64,000 bases of DNA, taken from assembly GCA_016859345.1 (NCBI GenBank), contig CM029126.1:3606001-3670000 (forward strand). The letters are read 5' to 3'. The position numbers were made by a program, and so were the translations under genes. The notes under the pieces were generated by a model, which saw only the letters and a program-made list of their open reading frames with translations, was not told the origin of the DNA and made no database searches. The DNA comes from Istiophorus platypterus (taxonomy: Eukaryota; Chordata; Actinopteri; Istiophoriformes; Istiophoridae). This document shows positions 11,601 to 25,300 of this stretch, one piece after another (the stretch's first letter is position 1; each line of letters begins with the position of its first letter).

Positions 11601-14600
11601 CCATGATGGCGAACACCACAACCTGGTGCTTAAACTTCTCCCCGATCCAGCCGAACAGCTGACGTGACATACCCAAAGAGCCGTTTATTAAAACACAGAA
11701 CGTGAATCTAGTATATATATTTTTTGTGATGACTCTACATGTGGTGGGAGGGACAGACCTGATTAGAGCAGACAAGCGAGGCCATGATACACATGTGGGG
11801 CGTCAGGAAGAGCTTCAGGCGCATGATGAGGATGGCCAGGACGGCGAATGCCACCAGCTGAAGACTGTGATACACCATCTGGAGGGAGACAAGTTCACAG
11901 TCAGTCATGAAAAAAACTGCCAGGAGGGCACAGAGAAAATAACTGGGAAAACTGAAAAAAACCCCCCAAAAAAACAACCAACAACAATAAAATTAACCTC
12001 TTTAAAGGGACTTAAACTCTTTAAAGCTGCGGCAGTTAAACACAGACAACAAAACTCTGACCAGGACATCAGATCAAAATAACGATCTTTTCAAAGTTCT
12101 AAAATGCATTTCATGTCTGGCCACCAGTTTGTCTGTCCTTTTGTCATTAATCGCTGCACTTATTGGACACTTATGACGTCAAACCGACCTGTGACGTGAT
12201 GCGAGTTATTTTGAATTCAATAGCAAGGATGGGGGGGGGGTTAAGGTAAAGCTGTGTGCTGCCCTGAAGTAACTTTATCTCATTGTCTCTCATTAATTCT
12301 GCAGCGTTTGTTCAGTTAATATTACACTGGTTGCATTAACATAGATTTCATGTTCTAAACTGTTCGAACTTGACATTTCTTTAAAAATGACAGCCCTAAT
12401 TGATTATGAAATCATGAGAAAAGCTCTCTCAAGTTTCCATGTCCTTCTCAAAGCTAAATTTTCTTGTCCTAATGTAGATGATGACATTTGCGCGATGCTT
12501 TCATCTTAAGTATTAAAAGGGCTTTTTCCTGTGAGGAGTGAGGAGTGAGGACCCCCCTGTATCGTTACTCTTCGAGCCATACGGAAACATTAAAGCAATT
12601 ATCTGGGAAACACTGGAAGCTTCAACACAAACACACACTGTGGCTGGTGGATGAACATCAGAACGATTCTCCTGCCCTGGGAGGAATATTAGAGCAAAAT
12701 GACACCAAGCAGCAGAACAAAAAAGCAACGCAGTGAGACTTCACAGCAGAAGTGAAGCTGCCTTTCATTTCCTAGTAATGAGAAAAGGTTTGAAAAATCA
12801 CTCAGGGACACTGTTACCGCACAAGAGGAATCTAATAATAATATTACAGATTTAGAAAAAGAGAATGAGGCTGTGAAAACAAAAAGTTCACTGACAAGTT
12901 CACACTGAGTTGCGTAAACTTAAAAATAACAGGGGATGGGAAAAGTTTCTTTTTTCCCCTCACCTCTCCTTTTGCAGCTATTTCAGACCTGCAACAAAGA
13001 AAAGAAAGGAATGTATAAACTCAGTTCCTCATGTGAAAAATAAAGTGCAAAAACATGTACTGTTCAACAAGGTTCGGCTTATTTAAAGCTACATTAGACA
13101 AATAACTTTAAAATCATTTGTTTTTCCCTATTTAAAACTGTTGGAAACTGATAAGAGTTAAGAAATAAATGCAGTTAAATCACCCTGGAGGCCTGAGGTC
13201 ACTCACCCTCTAGCTTCATCAACATCTATGCTCCAGCCAGACGCCCCCGCTCCATCCCTCAGGGACCGGACTACATCCTGGACGGTCTGAGAAGGACAGA
13301 GCGTTGGAATAAACTGTCAGGGGAGCCATTTTATTCGGTTATTACAGGCCATGCTTTGTCGGAGCAACTCATGTGTTCTCGGCTTAGCGCAGGCAGGGCG
13401 TAATGAGATTAGAACACGTAAAGAGCAGCTGCTTTAATCATTTTTTTTCTCTGATGTTTTCTCTCCATAAAAACAGCTGGCAGTTTATTATTAGGCGCAC
13501 CTTGCTAAAACGGATGAAGTCTAATCTTTCAGGAAGGTTTCGATGTTCAGTTTTAACTGAAACTGTTTTAGTGTGGTGTCGATTCAACTGTGGTCATTTT
13601 GTGACGCTGTGTAAGTGTATAGCAACAGTATTATGTTTGTGCTATTTAGTCTGCCCTCATTAATATAAATAGGCAGAGGCAATAAATCTCTACGTATTCA
13701 ATGCAGAGCAAATAAGACGACTGCTGTTTTCTTAAAATGAAAGAGTATAACCGGGATATAAAAAGCCTCTTCCTAGATTAAAGCAATTTCTTCTCAGGGC
13801 TAGAAATATGTGCGTCGTAACTGGGGCAGATGGGACTCCCGGCTCTGTGATGTGAACTGAACTTCATGTCTGACTGCCGGCTTTATTCGTTCTGAAAAGG
13901 TGAGACGGGAGACTTCCAAGCTCCAGGCCTGACACCGTCTGATGGTCACCTCCGGATGATTCCTGCCACTATAGACTCTGAAGACTCTTCATTCTCCACA
14001 GATTTGGAAAAAGGAGAATATTTGTTATTCATATATTTTTTGATTTTCATTTTGAGTTGCCTTTTCATATTCAATCTACTACAAGTTGTGTTATTTGCAT
14101 TTTATGTATTTTCACTTTTCTTAAAAGATAATATTCTCCTAAAAAAGGATTTAAAATTGAACCTCAATTTAAAATGAAGCAGTGGTAACCAGCACTCAGT
14201 GCTCTTTGTAGTAGAGATGGAAATACAACATTAATCAAAAACATTCAGGTCGAGTTTCAATATTGTATCAAGGAAGCTGAACATAATTTTAAAGTACGGG
14301 TAGTGCATTATTAATTCAGTAATTTACTTGCCCCCTTGACTGAAAGCGTAACAGTGTCAAGTGTTCTGTGATTGTTTTTTTTTTTTTCCTTTTTTCTCCA
14401 GCCTTTGGCTTTAGTGCATTTAAGAACCAAGCTGCTTATTGCCGATAAATAAATGTGTGGCTGTAATTTTAACCGGGAACTTCAGGGACAAGTCGCTTTC
14501 ATTTTTCCTTTCACAATCCTATTTCCATCCCCCAAACTTTTACAGTTCGTATTCGATTTCATCACTTATATCTCTAATGACTCATTGTATCAGGTTTAAT

Positions 14601-17600
14601 TACTGAAGTTTTCTCAAAGCAATTAAACTTTACAATCATCAGCAATGGATTTGAAAACTTGCCCTGGGTTTTGCCAATCAGGTTATATGCAGTTTGCCCT
14701 GACATCCTTTGACAGCTCTTTATTCCCTTTATTATCCTCATTATGCTTTGCAACCAGACCTCCTGTTGTTAAAATGCTTTAACTTCTGTTTTTTTTTTCA
14801 GATTTGTTCTCATGCTTCTAAAACAAACCATTTCGCCATTTCCGAGCTAAGCCACAAAACCTATGTCAGACTTACCTTCCCAACAATGAGAGCGACCACC
14901 AGCAAGTTGATGGGCAGCAGCAATGTTTTGAGGTAACGTATGGGGGTCTGAGGGGGAGAGAAATGCAGACAGAGTGAGGTGAGGTCGGAGGAGAGAGGGA
15001 GGCAGAAGCTGTCTAATAACGTTTAATCTCCAATACATAATAGAAGAACCAAACCAGGCAGCTGTCTATTACAGAACTCTTCCAAAAAATGAGCTGACAG
15101 GTTTTTATTTTCCCCATAAAAATTCAGGACACAGGTCTGCCTCCCTCTTTTCCTCAGCCCTGGAAAATTTTAAAAAGTCTCTCTACGGGAGGCTAAGTGA
15201 AGTTGTGAAAGCTTAAGTGTGACAAGATTTTCACACCAAACTGTCCAAGACTTGGATTTTATCAGCCAACAAAGCTGCAGCGCTCGAGGATCCTTAGTTC
15301 TCACCATTTTTGTGGCAGCTTTAGCCTGATAAGGAAAAAGGCAGATCTGATCCAGGAACTGGATTTTGGTGAAACCAGACCTCACCTCTAATTCCATGAA
15401 GTCAAATTCAGCAGCACATGTGTACATCATAGTGTGGAAGTCCTTGTAGCTGGTGAACTTGGACTTGATCAGTCCGCTGATGTGAGCCTGGAAAAGAAAA
15501 CCATTGGTTTTAATTAGTTAAAAGTTTCTATGCTTCCTGACCAACGTAACAAAGACTCGGACCAGGATTAATTATACTATAATTAATTGATTGTAAATTA
15601 TATGTTGACGTATGTACTATAACTCAAAGAAGTGGATTTGTAGTGAAGTTACTCTAAGTTACTGTAACTCACGTCGTCAGAGGCACCAAGAATTGTGGAC
15701 AACGTGATTTTGAGCAGGACTGTGGAGCTGACCCAGGCCAGACCCTGCATTACCTGAGGAGGGAGAGAAGATGCTCACTGGCAGGGTGATATGTGTACAA
15801 ACACGCTCAGGCATGCGCACATGCACGCACACTGAAAAATTAAGTGGAAAAATTAATTTTATCATTCAAATCACAAGAAGCAGAAGTCAATTCTACCCGA
15901 TTATTCAAGATGATAACGAACACAATAGGAGTCCTGCAACTAAATTATACAGAGGAGTTTCCAACTAGAGCAAGCAGATTTAGATAATGTAGATAAAATG
16001 GGAAAAATAGCTGAAATCAATTCAATGTTAAACTGCTGGCATATGTTACTATTTAATATGGATGGTCAGAATTTCTTACAGTGAACGTATGTAGGTTGAT
16101 TCTTTTCCCTTTTTTATTTGTTTACACCCTATATATTTTCATTTTTCTTCTCTTTCCTGCGATTTTTAAATTTGGTTTTCTCTCCTTGTTTTCACTTTTT
16201 CCTCAGTAAAAAATACAAATATTGCAAGAATGCCATAGTTATGTATATCATGAGCTAATATGAAAAGCAAGTTAAAGTAGTAAGGAAAACCAAACAAACA
16301 ACATACCCAGATGATGATGCCAGGTTTGAAAACTTGAGCAAAACGATCCCTAAGTGCAATGATTGCCTGGAAAAAAAACAAAAAAAAACAAAAAAACAAA
16401 AAACAAAACACAGACAAAGTAACAAACAAGCATAGAAACCCAACTCAAAATCCAGACCCACAAAAAATATACAACTGAATATATGTTTCATCTCTAATTT
16501 AAGTCTATCTCCTCCCATAATGCAGTTATTTTTACAAATATGCTCATTGTTTTGGACTGAGTTTCGGACTCTTGTTCGATCAATCTCAGAATATTCAATG
16601 AATACATTCACTACAGTAGATCAGACTTTAACGTCCAACTCACCCAGATGGAGACGAGCGAGGAGGCGTAGAAGGACGTGAGGAGCATGGAGTTACCGAA
16701 CATCAGGCCGAAGCAGACGCCGAGTGTGATCTGCAGGGAGGTGACAGGAAGGAGGTGTTACTCATCCCCAATCCCCTGGTTGTTCACGCAGCAAAAGCAG
16801 CCGCGGACCCTGCAATCCAGCCCCAAAAACCAACGTTTCCGGCGGCTTTACGTGCATGGTCTGTCAGTGCAATTAGAAATGATGCCGATATGCAGCAGCT
16901 TGGCAGTGGAGCTCAGAGGCACAGCCGGCATCTGGACGGTTTCAGTGGTCTCATAAAAACACTCAGCTCTGTTTTCACTGCCACTGCCTGCAAATAATAA
17001 CATCTCTGTGTCTCTCTATGGTGGGAGGGTGGTCTTGGCTAGATCGCATTAGGAGTCAACAATATGTCTTTCTGTGCGACAATGTGGTTGAAAAGACTCC
17101 AGAGATTTCAACCAATGCATTAAACTTTGAATATGAAGCCGCCTGCGGAATATAATCCTATTAAATTAACTTTTTGATGCATAATCCCACAGTGAAAAGT
17201 GGAAGAATGTACCAGTCTGCATTATTTGTGGTGTCCAAAATGCTAATTTTGCAGTGCTGAAACAATAACATAAAAAATGGTTGACCAATAATTTGCTGTG
17301 ACTAGACTAATCAGTTAATATAAATGATTTGGGCTCTAATATAATGATCTTGATTAATCAATGGGCCCTTAAAATCTTAAAAGTAATCAATATCACAATT
17401 TCTTAAAACCTAAAATGACATTGGAATTTCTGATTTTGTCCAACCAACAAAAACTCAAATGCACTGGCTCCTCTACCACAGAAGAAAACCAGCAAATATT
17501 TACACCTGAGAATCTACAACCAGTGAATTTTTCTCATTTTTGCTTTAAAAAACTGGCTTGATCAAATATTAAAATTACTGAAGATTGATTTAATGATCAA

Positions 17601-18307
17601 CAGAAATTTAGGGAATCACTTCATTCTATCCATTTATCTTTTTCATTAATATGGTTTTATTCATCATTTTTGTTCCTATCTACTGATCCATCTATGATTT
17701 CATGACTTGTCTGTTTTATTTTGCTGCCTAGTAAAACACTCTTTAATTTGGATTTTGAAAAAGTACTTTATAAATAAAAGATTATTATTAACATTATAGT
17801 AAAGTATCTTATTCCAGCTTCTCAAATGTGAGGATTCGTCTGCTTCTGTTTTATATGATTGTGAATGGAATCCTTTTTGGTTTTTGATCAATGCGAAGGT
17901 CTCATTTTTCAATATTAGTTTGATATTTTAGAAACTAAACAAACAATCAATTAACCGGAAAAACAGCAGATTAACGGAGAATTAAAATATTAGCTATGTG
18001 CGGCCCTGCATGACTGTGAGTAACAAGTGATGCTGCTCCAGCTCATTAACAACATAGAAGGTCATAGAGGACACATGCCTAGCTGTGTGTCTGTATTCTT
18101 TTCTTGGACACACACGCAGCCAGAAGTCATTGTAGCCAAGCTCTCTAAATTATGCAGAGCCATATGCCTTCCTTCCGACAAAAATCTCCACCATCTTACC
18201 ATAAAGGGCCGCCTCCTTATCTGCAGAGCCCACAGGCCCTGGCTAACAGCCTGGCACGCTGAGGGGATTAGGGGGAAAGAATGTGGAGGAGAGGGGCGAA
18301 CGGCCAG

Positions 18308-18392
<85 letters not shown>

Positions 18393-21300
18393 GCATAAAA
18401 GACATATACTTTTGTCCTTGGCAGAGTGAACCAATTTGCCCACATATCCTCCCGCTTTAATGCTAAAAAGGCGCCGTGGTGTGTATGCATCAGCAGCACA
18501 GTTGATACTAGACAGTCGTCCCCGTCCCTGCTGGTGTTGTCCTCTCGTCTCATGGGGGAAAAAAAATTCTTCTGGTCGAGGAGCCGAGTGAGATAAGGGG
18601 AACTGAGGCAGAGCACATCACAGCTCAGTGGACAGAAGCTGGAAAGACTTTCACTTATGTTGGGTGAAACGCTTGAGCCCCCCCCCAAACACACATAGCT
18701 TTTTTTCCCCCTCCATATTCAGTATCGATGTTCCTTTTTTTGTCTCCCCTGCACAGACCAGTAATTTGCATCTTTTCTTTCTGCATCTCAATCATTTTGC
18801 CTCAGTGCCTCTGCATGTTGGTGACAGTGACCAATTAACGTCAGGTCGTGAGACAGAGACAGAAACCGAGTGGAAACAGAAACACCCACAACACTCTGGC
18901 TAACTGCCTGATTGCTGTAGGACTTGTAGAGAAGAATGTGCACTGTACCATGTGAGTGACCAGGATGGACTGCATCTTGGCGGGGCCGAGGTAACCCAGG
19001 ATGTACGATGCAAAAAGAGATGCCACCTGTGGGGGGGGCAAAACATACACAAGAACAAGGTCAGCTACAAAGTAAAGTAAATAAAAGTTTTCTGGGGTTT
19101 GTCCCAATTCTGTTGAAAACTCATTTTTTAATTTAGGATGCATTTCAACTCCTGCATATTCTCACTTTTCCATATTTTTCAACACTGACTGACGATAATA
19201 TTTTTTGCTGCCAAATAGGATGTGCTGCTAATAGAGGCTGGGTTTTAATGTCCGTTAACAATTTTTTTATCTTCCTACACTTTAGGGAAATTTATTTCTG
19301 CTCAAAATGTTGATCCATACAGACACACAGATAAATAGTTTAAAAATCCCAACTTTGCAGCACCCAGGTGAAGATAAGGATAATCGAGAGGGTAAATAGG
19401 AAACAAATGTGATAGAAAATAATCTAAAACCTGAGAATTGAGACTAGGACTGCACTCCCACTCTAAAGTCTATTTTCATGGCTCTAAACTGGCTGTATGA
19501 GGCGATAATGGTGCAGCAGTATGTGTTCTCACATTCCCGCTGGATGAGTGTGATGAGCTTGTTGTAGGCGTCTTATGAACAGTCCGCCCACTCTGTTCAG
19601 TTTTGACTGGTGCTGTAGCACCTGTAATGGGCGACTGAAGACATACCTGCTTCCTTTTATCTGGAGACTGAGAGTCTAGAAAATATCATAATATCATATT
19701 TATCATATTTTATATTGAACTCACTACTATGTAGAAACAGCAGAACATGTTTCTGCACAATAAACAAACTAATACAGAGTTGGCTGGAGTCACCAGGAAA
19801 CAATACTGATAAAGGAAATGTCACAAGCTACTTTACTAAGAACCGAGCATTTGGCTGGACTGTCTATTTGCTTCTCTCTTGCAGCCTGTGCTCACATATG
19901 CAGTATTTTAATTCAGTTGAATTATTAAGAAAGCTGTTATCATTTACATGTTTATCTGCCTCTGTTGTCAGACAACAGAACAAGTATGAAATAATGCCTG
20001 AAGCATGGCTCAAATAGATGACATGTTAGCAATCACCTCCAAGCCATTTCCAAGCCTCTGCTCAGATCCTGCTAAAATCCCAATTTTCTTTTTAAATCCC
20101 AACATCATCTGGCAAAATCAACGCATACATAAGTTAAAGAATGTACTGTGATTTCGGATATATTTACTTGTAAAATCATCAGCCAGAGAGAGTGGTAAAA
20201 GCTCATTCACATCTATGCAGCTGCTGTGCGTACAGTTGTATGAGACACATAAAGAGCGGTGCCTGCAAAGGGAAAGCCCAAACTCGTGCTCACGCTACAA
20301 AAGTGGTGACTCTCGCCTATGGAAAATAGCTAAGGTTGGTCCAGAAAGTCGCTACATTTGTTGCTAAGTGCTTTTCTGAAGAAAAGTCACTAAAACGATG
20401 CGAAAAGTCGCTAAATATAGAGACAAAAGCGATAAGTAGGCAACAATGTCTGCAAACAACCCCTGAGAATGCAATAGATGCTTTAGTTATGATTATTATT
20501 TTTTTATGTCTCTGTACTTGGAGATACTGCTTTTGTTTTTTATGCAGTTCTAATTCAGCATCTGCAGACTGTCTCAGCAATACAGAGATCCAAGGTGTCC
20601 AAAGCAATGAGGAGAAAGAACAAAACTTAGTAGAGCATTTATACCCTTTAGTGAGTGCAGGAGGGAGGTTTTGCTGTGTAACTGTTCAAGAGAGATAAAA
20701 CGTACACATTTACTTAGTTTCGTAATTAATTGGTGCAATGAATCACAGCTGCAGGGATAAAGGAAAACTGCCTGGTACCAACTGGTTCATTTTATGCCTG
20801 AGGATCAGGCTGTACCCTTCAGCTGTACAGCAAGCATTCAGTACATTCCATCGATGATATAACTAGAATTTAACAGGCAAATAGTATCACGTGAATAGTA
20901 TTAAAAGGTTCATTACAATAATAAAATACATATCCTGTTGCATTCATTGGGTATATTGGGCATAACTATTATATAATTTCAGGTTAGGACTTTATATCCT
21001 ATGCACATGCAATTAGAATTGTTTAAATAAGCCACATCAGGAATTTACACTCACTCCACCATGCTGAAATATTAAATGTGTCTCCTACACTGTCTCAAGA
21101 GTCTTTATCCTCAAAAATATGTTAGCAGCTGGGGCTGTTTGTCTAGAAGCTGATAGGTCTCAAAGGTGAGATGGAATTTCACAGATTAAAACTTCTGTTT
21201 AACTGTGATGAGGTTCATTCGATTGGCCGCTAGACAAACCACACAGCTCATCATTACTGATTAGTCCCACCTTTACGGTTGGCCTTTGAACACCAGTGCA

Positions 21301-22314
21301 CCAGAACAACAGTGGAATTAGTGGCCTAGATTTATATTGTGTGGCCACCCTGCACTGGTAGTGGATTTTCAGTAGTTCATTTCGTGAATACAACATGGTG
21401 CTGCCCTGATAATGCATAAATTGGACTAAAATTAAACTGCACACTCAATAAATGTAGCGCTATCTACAAAGAGATAGGCAATAATAAATATGATATGAGG
21501 TACGATAATACTACAGAGATTATTTTCGTCAGATGTTTTTCTTTTACTAGACTGAGAAGTGAGCAGTGAGGGTGGATATACAGTATTTGGCCTTACACTG
21601 GTTTACACAGCGCATGGGTCCAATTAGCAGCTTCCAAATGAGAAACAAAGAAATGACAGCAGCTAAATAATTCTTCTCTTGTTGAAAGCAGCAGCGCCCC
21701 GAGGGTCCTGCCAACAGCGTGGGCTAAACTGTTGCCGGGCACAGATGCTCGCAGCAGTGACCTGTTTGTTGCAGAGTTGTGGTTCAAACTCCGGCTCCTC
21801 CGTCTGCACGCCCACGCTCCTCCACTTTCTGCTTCTTGCTCTCACTTTCCTGTCTAGAAGAATCCGTCCTCATACAGTCTCAGCTTTTCTGCTTGAAATA
21901 TTCTTAGGATTTTTCCTGCATTTTTTTCCTATGTATTGTACATGAAGTAAAATTTCAAGAATGCACTGTTTACATCTTGATTTTATTAAATTCTCCCGTC
22001 TCTATCCCTTCCCTTCTAGTCTTTCCTGCCTCTTCCTTTCTTTGCCAACATCTGAACTCTCTCCTTCCTTCCTTGCCAGAGAGTCCTCTGCTCTCGCCAA
22101 GCCTCTATTCTCCCTCTAATCTCTCCTGCCATATCTCCTTTATTCCCACATTCTCTCTCGATCTCTCTCCCTTGCCCCGTGTTTACCTGGGTGAGCAGCA
22201 CAAACTGGGCGAACTGCCAAGGCAGCATGAAGCACAAATTGGAGATGCCCAGAGCAACCAAGGCCGTCCTGCTTGGGTTCCGGGTCCTGGGGCGAGAAGA
22301 TAAAGACAGCTGAG

Positions 22315-22364
<50 letters not shown>

Positions 22365-25300
22365 AAAAACACACACACAAGCACACACATTCAATTCCAC
22401 TCTGAGTGTACTACAAAGACCTGGTCATGTACTGAGATCTGCGACACGTTTACTGTTAAACTGATGAGTCACAGTTCACCGACGGCACTCGCACGACTGA
22501 AGGCGGCGTCCACTGGCCGATGGGATTACTAGACTGTGACAAGTACTGTAGCCAACAAGTGGCCTACTTCAGTGATCAGCAGGGGCAGGCTGTGCTTCAG
22601 TTCCAGTTATTACCATGTGAAGGGCAAACTGTTGCCTGAGCAGCTTTAAAATCACAAGGACAGAAGCTTTTTCTGATCAGGTCTTACTCCTGTTACTTTA
22701 CGTATTTATGGTTCAACAGGGAGTTGAAGTGAAAAGAAAAAACTGTTACATCTCTGTTTTTGATGGATTCTTCAACAAAAATACTTTTTTTGTATTTTTA
22801 ACATTGTTATGTACAGCTAATTAGTGCAACAGATGTGATGTACAGAGGACATCTGGCTGCAGCTAATTTTCAGCCCCTGTCCCTGGTTAGGCTTTTAAAT
22901 TGAATATAAAACATCCAAACAAATAACTTCATAAAAGAGTCTAGCAAAAGTATAAAAACAACCGGTTCTGAAAAACAGACTTTATATGAGTCAGCATTGA
23001 TATCTTGTTATGGTAGAGTGTGAGTGTGAGTGTGTGTGTGTGAGAGACTAAGTATGAATACAGTCTGTAAGAACATAACAATCCCATCAAATTTGTTCAG
23101 TGTTCAGGTCTTTGTTTTTACTATTTCAGCTGTTTTTTACGTATGTAGTGAAGGCTGTGTTCTGATTTAATCACAATAAAACGTTAAACAATCAAGAGCA
23201 TAAAGATACAATTAGATTTGGGGAGTGAAAACCAAACTGATTCACTGGTCAATGTTCCACTGTGGTGCAGGTTTTAAGTGGTGATTATGCGATGACACAG
23301 CTGCCAATGTGTACAATATATGCACCTACAGGCCAATTTAGATTAAAAAAAAATTATTATACAGGAGTAAGAATGAAGACAATGCAAGATTGTCATATAA
23401 AATTAAAGACAGAAAAGGATTTCTCCTATAGCACTGTTTTGGGGTTTTTTGTTTGTTTTTTGTCCTAATACAAGGAGAATTCGCCACCACACAAAAAATA
23501 AAACTTATCGGGTCATGTAGTGACTGATCTGGGCCGGATTATGATTAAAGACAGAGAGACACGCAGTGAGTTTACCGCAGGATGTAGGTGAGAAGAAGCA
23601 TCTGCAGGACTAAGAAGGGGTAGGCAAAGCTCTCCCTCAGCGGCGGAGTCCACATCACACGGGTGCTCTGGCAATACACATGACACACACAAGAGAGACA
23701 AACACGCACATTAAAAAGCATTGAAACATCACAATGGATGGAAAACACATCATTCTGCTAAAGAAAGAAGAGATGTATGGCAGTTATCGATTTATAGGCA
23801 TTTGGTTCCTCTGCAGCTTATAAATAATTTTAGTAATCAAATCACGTTAGTGAAACTCCTGTGTGCTCGTTTGCATGATTGCAGGTGTGTGACATAAACA
23901 TCTGGCCTATGTCTAACGGCAGGATTTTATACATGCAGCAAAGGTTGCAGGTGAGGGGTCTCATGTGTGCTAATAATGCAGTTCATTCACGGTCTGGCAC
24001 TCTGGAGAGATCAGGACATTTCTACCAATTCACTGATGTTTTCCAGGTATTTCTAAAAGGACTTAAAATATATTTATCTGGCCAAAGCTTCAACTTATTG
24101 TCTGACAGCAAGTTGAGCTATTTATGAATTCTGAAAATGTTCATTTGTATATTATGACACACTAATGATATGTTTAGTGCAGAGATGACCTGAGCAGATC
24201 ATTGACTGGTTTTCGCTAAAATAAACCCGATCACACGCTGATTTAATTTTTTTTTTTTTTTAACCTGTACTGTATTCTGCTCTGTTTTGTTCCACCTCAT
24301 CCTACTTGTGTTGCAAAGGTGCTTTTCTCCTTATGAAGACCAGGCTTTTACGGTTGATAGGACAAAATTAAAATTTGGCTGTTGTGAGGTTCGTGTGCTT
24401 TCCGGGGGCTGGTGTCCATACTCAGATCGGTGGTTCTTCCCTCATGAAACAGCACTACTGTAGAAACCGCTGTACTGTTGTTCCAACAAATCCAGAGTGA
24501 TATGTCTCTTCACATTCTCCAATTAAACTTCCATTCACATCACATCATCTATACTCAGGGCCCGAGTTTGGATCAAATTGATCTAAACAGTCCACAGCTG
24601 TTCATTGTGAAGGGATGCATATTTAATCAACACTGTACATCTACTACTGCTATTTATATAATCACTTTGTGCTGTAATATACTGAGCATACTTGGTACAA
24701 AAATTTCTTTATAAATACCTTCATATAGTTGAAGTGTTGGTTTCAACTCTGAATTAAAGGACCTGTATAGGGACGGGGTCAAAAAAAGATTGATGAGAGC
24801 ATCAGCTTTCTGTTCTCTGAAAAAATCAAAGACACTCTTGAGATGTCACAAATCTCCAGTGGAGAAAAAAAAAAAAAAAAAAAAAGGTGAGTAGGACGTT
24901 TGAAAAGGACTGAGAAACACGTGTGCGTGTGTGTGTGTGTGTTTGATTGAAATGTCGGTGTATTGATCCGGAATAATAGAGACTTGCAATTTTTTTTCTG
25001 GAGGAAAGTGGAGAAGAAAGAAGGTAGGTGGAGGGACTCAGCTTCGAGTGCCAGCCCAAAACAACTCCAAAGCTCCTTTGAGGGCTGAAATGAGCTTCCA
25101 TTAACCACCCTCTGCTTTTCAGAGAGCGGGTTTTTTTTTTTTTTTTTTTAGTTTTACACGTTCAGAGAGTTACACTGAGCTACAAAGCCTCAGCTTCTTT
25201 AAATTCCTGATTCACCGCCAAGATGGTGCACTCACCTCGCCGTGATTGAAGAAAAAACACATGGTGGTAACAATGCCGCCGAGCCGACTGCCACTGGGGA

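Noticed and set aside
18027..18694. Long open frames rich in His-Thr (plus) or Cys-Val (minus)
   Set aside because: They are produced by the (AC)n tract at 18309-18390. The remainder matches no protein and has no splice or start context.
21593..21845. Minus-strand frames with RKWRSVGVQTEEPEFEPQL
   Set aside because: The stretch looks protein-like, but it lies in a dpy19l1 intron, is not needed for the frame, and I recognise no family. It was not supportable as an exon.
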